DNA from: an uncultured Phycisphaerales bacterium
Lineage (GTDB): Bacteria; Planctomycetota; Phycisphaerae; WQYP01
DNA: 6,451 bases
Direction: 5' to 3'
Assembly (NCBI GenBank): GCA_937901265.1
Contig: CALCHA010000558.1
Span: forward strand, 1-6,451
Shown: positions 5,840-6,451 of the stretch, one piece after another
Layout: every line of letters starts with the position of its first letter
Numbering within the stretch: position 1 is the stretch's first letter
Notes under the pieces: generated by a model
Told to the model about the DNA's origin: nothing
The model's database searches: none
The model's input: only the letters and a program-made list of their open reading frames with translations
Position numbers and translations under genes: made by a program

Positions 5840-6114
5840 GAAAGGCGCCGCCGCTTCGGCCGCCCACCTCGGCTGCTGGCATTCAAAATCGTCATCCCCA
5901 CGATCGTTCGTCCATCTTTCCGCAGCAACACATCCTCCTCCACCTCGATGGTCTTTGTCGCCTTCTGCGGCCGGCGAAAACTCATGTACAGAACATCCGC
6001 CTCCTCGTCGTAATCCACCCACATCTGCTGCGTCGGAAGGCGCAGCATGTCCATGGCCATCGCTCTGCACTTGCTCACAAAGTCCGTCGTCGAAGCGGCT
6101 ACGTCCGTCGCCAT
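5776..6114 (-). CDS. DUF2283 protein, putative antitoxin of the adjacent toxin-like gene
   Basis: The 112-residue protein has a helical N-terminus (5-25) and a DUF2283 core: MWVDYDEEADVLYMSF (31-46), TIEVEEDVLLRKDGRTIVGMTILNAS (55-80). This small beta-rich family (W.YD.E.DvLYi.f, then G.ivGieIl.as) is often found beside small toxin-like genes. The start at 6114 has a good ribosome site (AAGGAAG, six bases away) and lies inside the upstream gene, overlapping it by 16 nt, so translation is probably coupled. Family members usually end shortly after the NAS segment. Here a basic tail (SRGGRPKRRRLSPKIAARNA and onward to 112) follows, and its last ~21 codons are antisense to the decayed isomerase fragment. 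Antitoxin function is inferred from context; the DUF2283 call itself is firm. Confidence 0.85.
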   Translation of the reverse strand: MATDVAASTTDFVSKCRAMAMDMLRLPTQQMWVDYDEEADVLYMSFRRPQKATKTIEVEEDVLLRKDGRTIVGMTILNASSRGGRPKRRRLSPKIAARNARLASAASTGRSG

Positions 6115-6398
6115 GCGATTCTTCCTTTCGGTCGTGTGTTCAACTGGTAGGCGGTGATCACGAAGCCGTCGTGCCTGGAAACCTCCCGGTACACTACCAC
6201 CAACCATTTGCCCCTGCCGACACTCCGTGCAGCCTTGAGCGTCCCGCCGTTCCCTTGCACCACCAAGTCGGGGCCTTCCACGGCCTCCAGGACTCCATGG
6301 AAGTTGCTCGCCATCTCGTCGTGGTTTTCGACGATGTGGTACCACCGGGCATAGGTCAACCGGATCGGCACACCGTTGACCGAGGGGGCTGTGTCCAT
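6099..6398 (-). CDS. Putative BECR/PBECR-fold ribonuclease toxin (99 aa)
   Basis: The 99-residue protein reads IRLTYARWYHIVENHDEM (12-29), VLEAVEGPDLVVQGN (36-50), KAARSVGRGKWLVVVYREV (55-73) and DGFVITAYQLNTRPKG (77-92). The pattern R(L)t..rW.HI...H.EM, a helix ending in PD, a basic strand, K.LVVVyre, then GFVITAY and a late Lys is what I associate with phage Barnase-EndoU-ColicinE5/D-RelE-like (PBECR) nuclease proteins. Candidate active-site residues are Arg13, His21, His26, Lys55, Arg58, Lys64 and Tyr84. There is no signal peptide. The start has GAAGG eleven bases upstream, which is weak. Its stop lies within the DUF2283 gene, which encodes the presumed antitoxin, giving a toxin-first order as in HigBA. 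Family assignment is from memory of the motif and is moderate. Confidence 0.6.
   Translation of the reverse strand: MDTAPSVNGVPIRLTYARWYHIVENHDEMASNFHGVLEAVEGPDLVVQGNGGTLKAARSVGRGKWLVVVYREVSRHDGFVITAYQLNTRPKGRIAWRRT
6121..6127 (-). promoter_or_regulatory. Ribosome binding site of the DUF2283 gene, inside the toxin-like gene
   Basis: AAGGAAG lies six bases before the ATG at 6114 and within the last codons of the 99-aa gene. It sets the DUF2283 start and allows ribosomes finishing the first gene to re-start on the second. Confidence 0.7.
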
Positions 6399-6438
6399 TG
6401 CAATCGATGCCTTCGAGACAGAACGCCTGTTTTCTACG

Positions 6439-6444
6439 ATTCTA
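6439..6444 (-). promoter_or_regulatory. Possible -10 box (TAGAAT) of the toxin-antitoxin-like pair
   Basis: TAGAAT on the minus strand matches the -10 consensus at five of six bases and would start transcription near 6432, about 34 nt before the ATG at 6398. Any -35 box would lie beyond the window edge. I see no clear inverted repeat for autoregulation in the 53 nt available. Confidence 0.35.
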
Positions 6445-6451
6445 TCCCTCG

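Noticed and set aside
4676..6070. 464-codon open frame on the minus strand opposite the monooxygenase gene
   Set aside because: Low-complexity Arg/Pro/Gln translation opposite a well-conserved enzyme; a GC-driven shadow.
5701..6150. Plus-strand open frame across the isomerase relic and DUF2283 gene
   Set aside because: It covers the relic in the wrong frame and is antisense to DUF2283; no ribosome site or motif.

Overview
The window is a GC-rich bacterial chromosomal segment. RuvB, and above all a RuvA in which an EGN...P..GFL stretch replaces the usual acidic-pin region, resemble Planctomycetota/PVC sequences as I remember them. An exported DUF1080 protein and a TIM-barrel sugar isomerase fit that group or Acidobacteriota. 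No 16S or other marker is present, so the phylum is an inference.

Layout. On the minus strand, reading leftward from about 2104, a promoter drives ruvA (2012-1383), a 69-codon gene of unknown function (1318-1109) and ruvB (1060-2). This is a Holliday-junction branch-migration operon with a small gene inserted between its two motor-complex genes. Divergently, on the plus strand, lie a sugar phosphate isomerase/epimerase-like TIM barrel (2206-3054), an exported protein with a duplicated Ala-rich helical unit fused to a DUF1080 (3-keto-disaccharide hydrolase-like) domain (3136-4632), and a luciferase-like flavin monooxygenase (4670-5671). The isomerase and DUF1080 protein could act in one keto-sugar/glycoside route, the exported domain outside the cytoplasm and the isomerase inside; this is context-based inference.

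At the right end, on the minus strand, is a compact two-gene unit: a 99-aa protein resembling BECR/PBECR-type ribonuclease toxins (6398-6099), overlapping by 16 nt a 112-aa DUF2283 protein (6114-5776). Together they look like an uncharacterised toxin-antitoxin pair.

The most unusual structure is a second copy of the 3' end of the isomerase gene. It is 67 nt at 91% identity, exactly 2,788 nt downstream and in the same orientation, between the monooxygenase and the DUF2283 gene. It is a decayed gene tail with the stop lost, and its antisense strand now supplies the last ~21 codons and the stop codon of the DUF2283 protein. The two copies directly flank the DUF1080-monooxygenase segment, so they may record either a lost paralogue or insertion of that segment at a gene 3' end.

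I see no rRNA, tRNA, CRISPR array, transposase or integrase. No gene-free stretch exceeds 300 nt.
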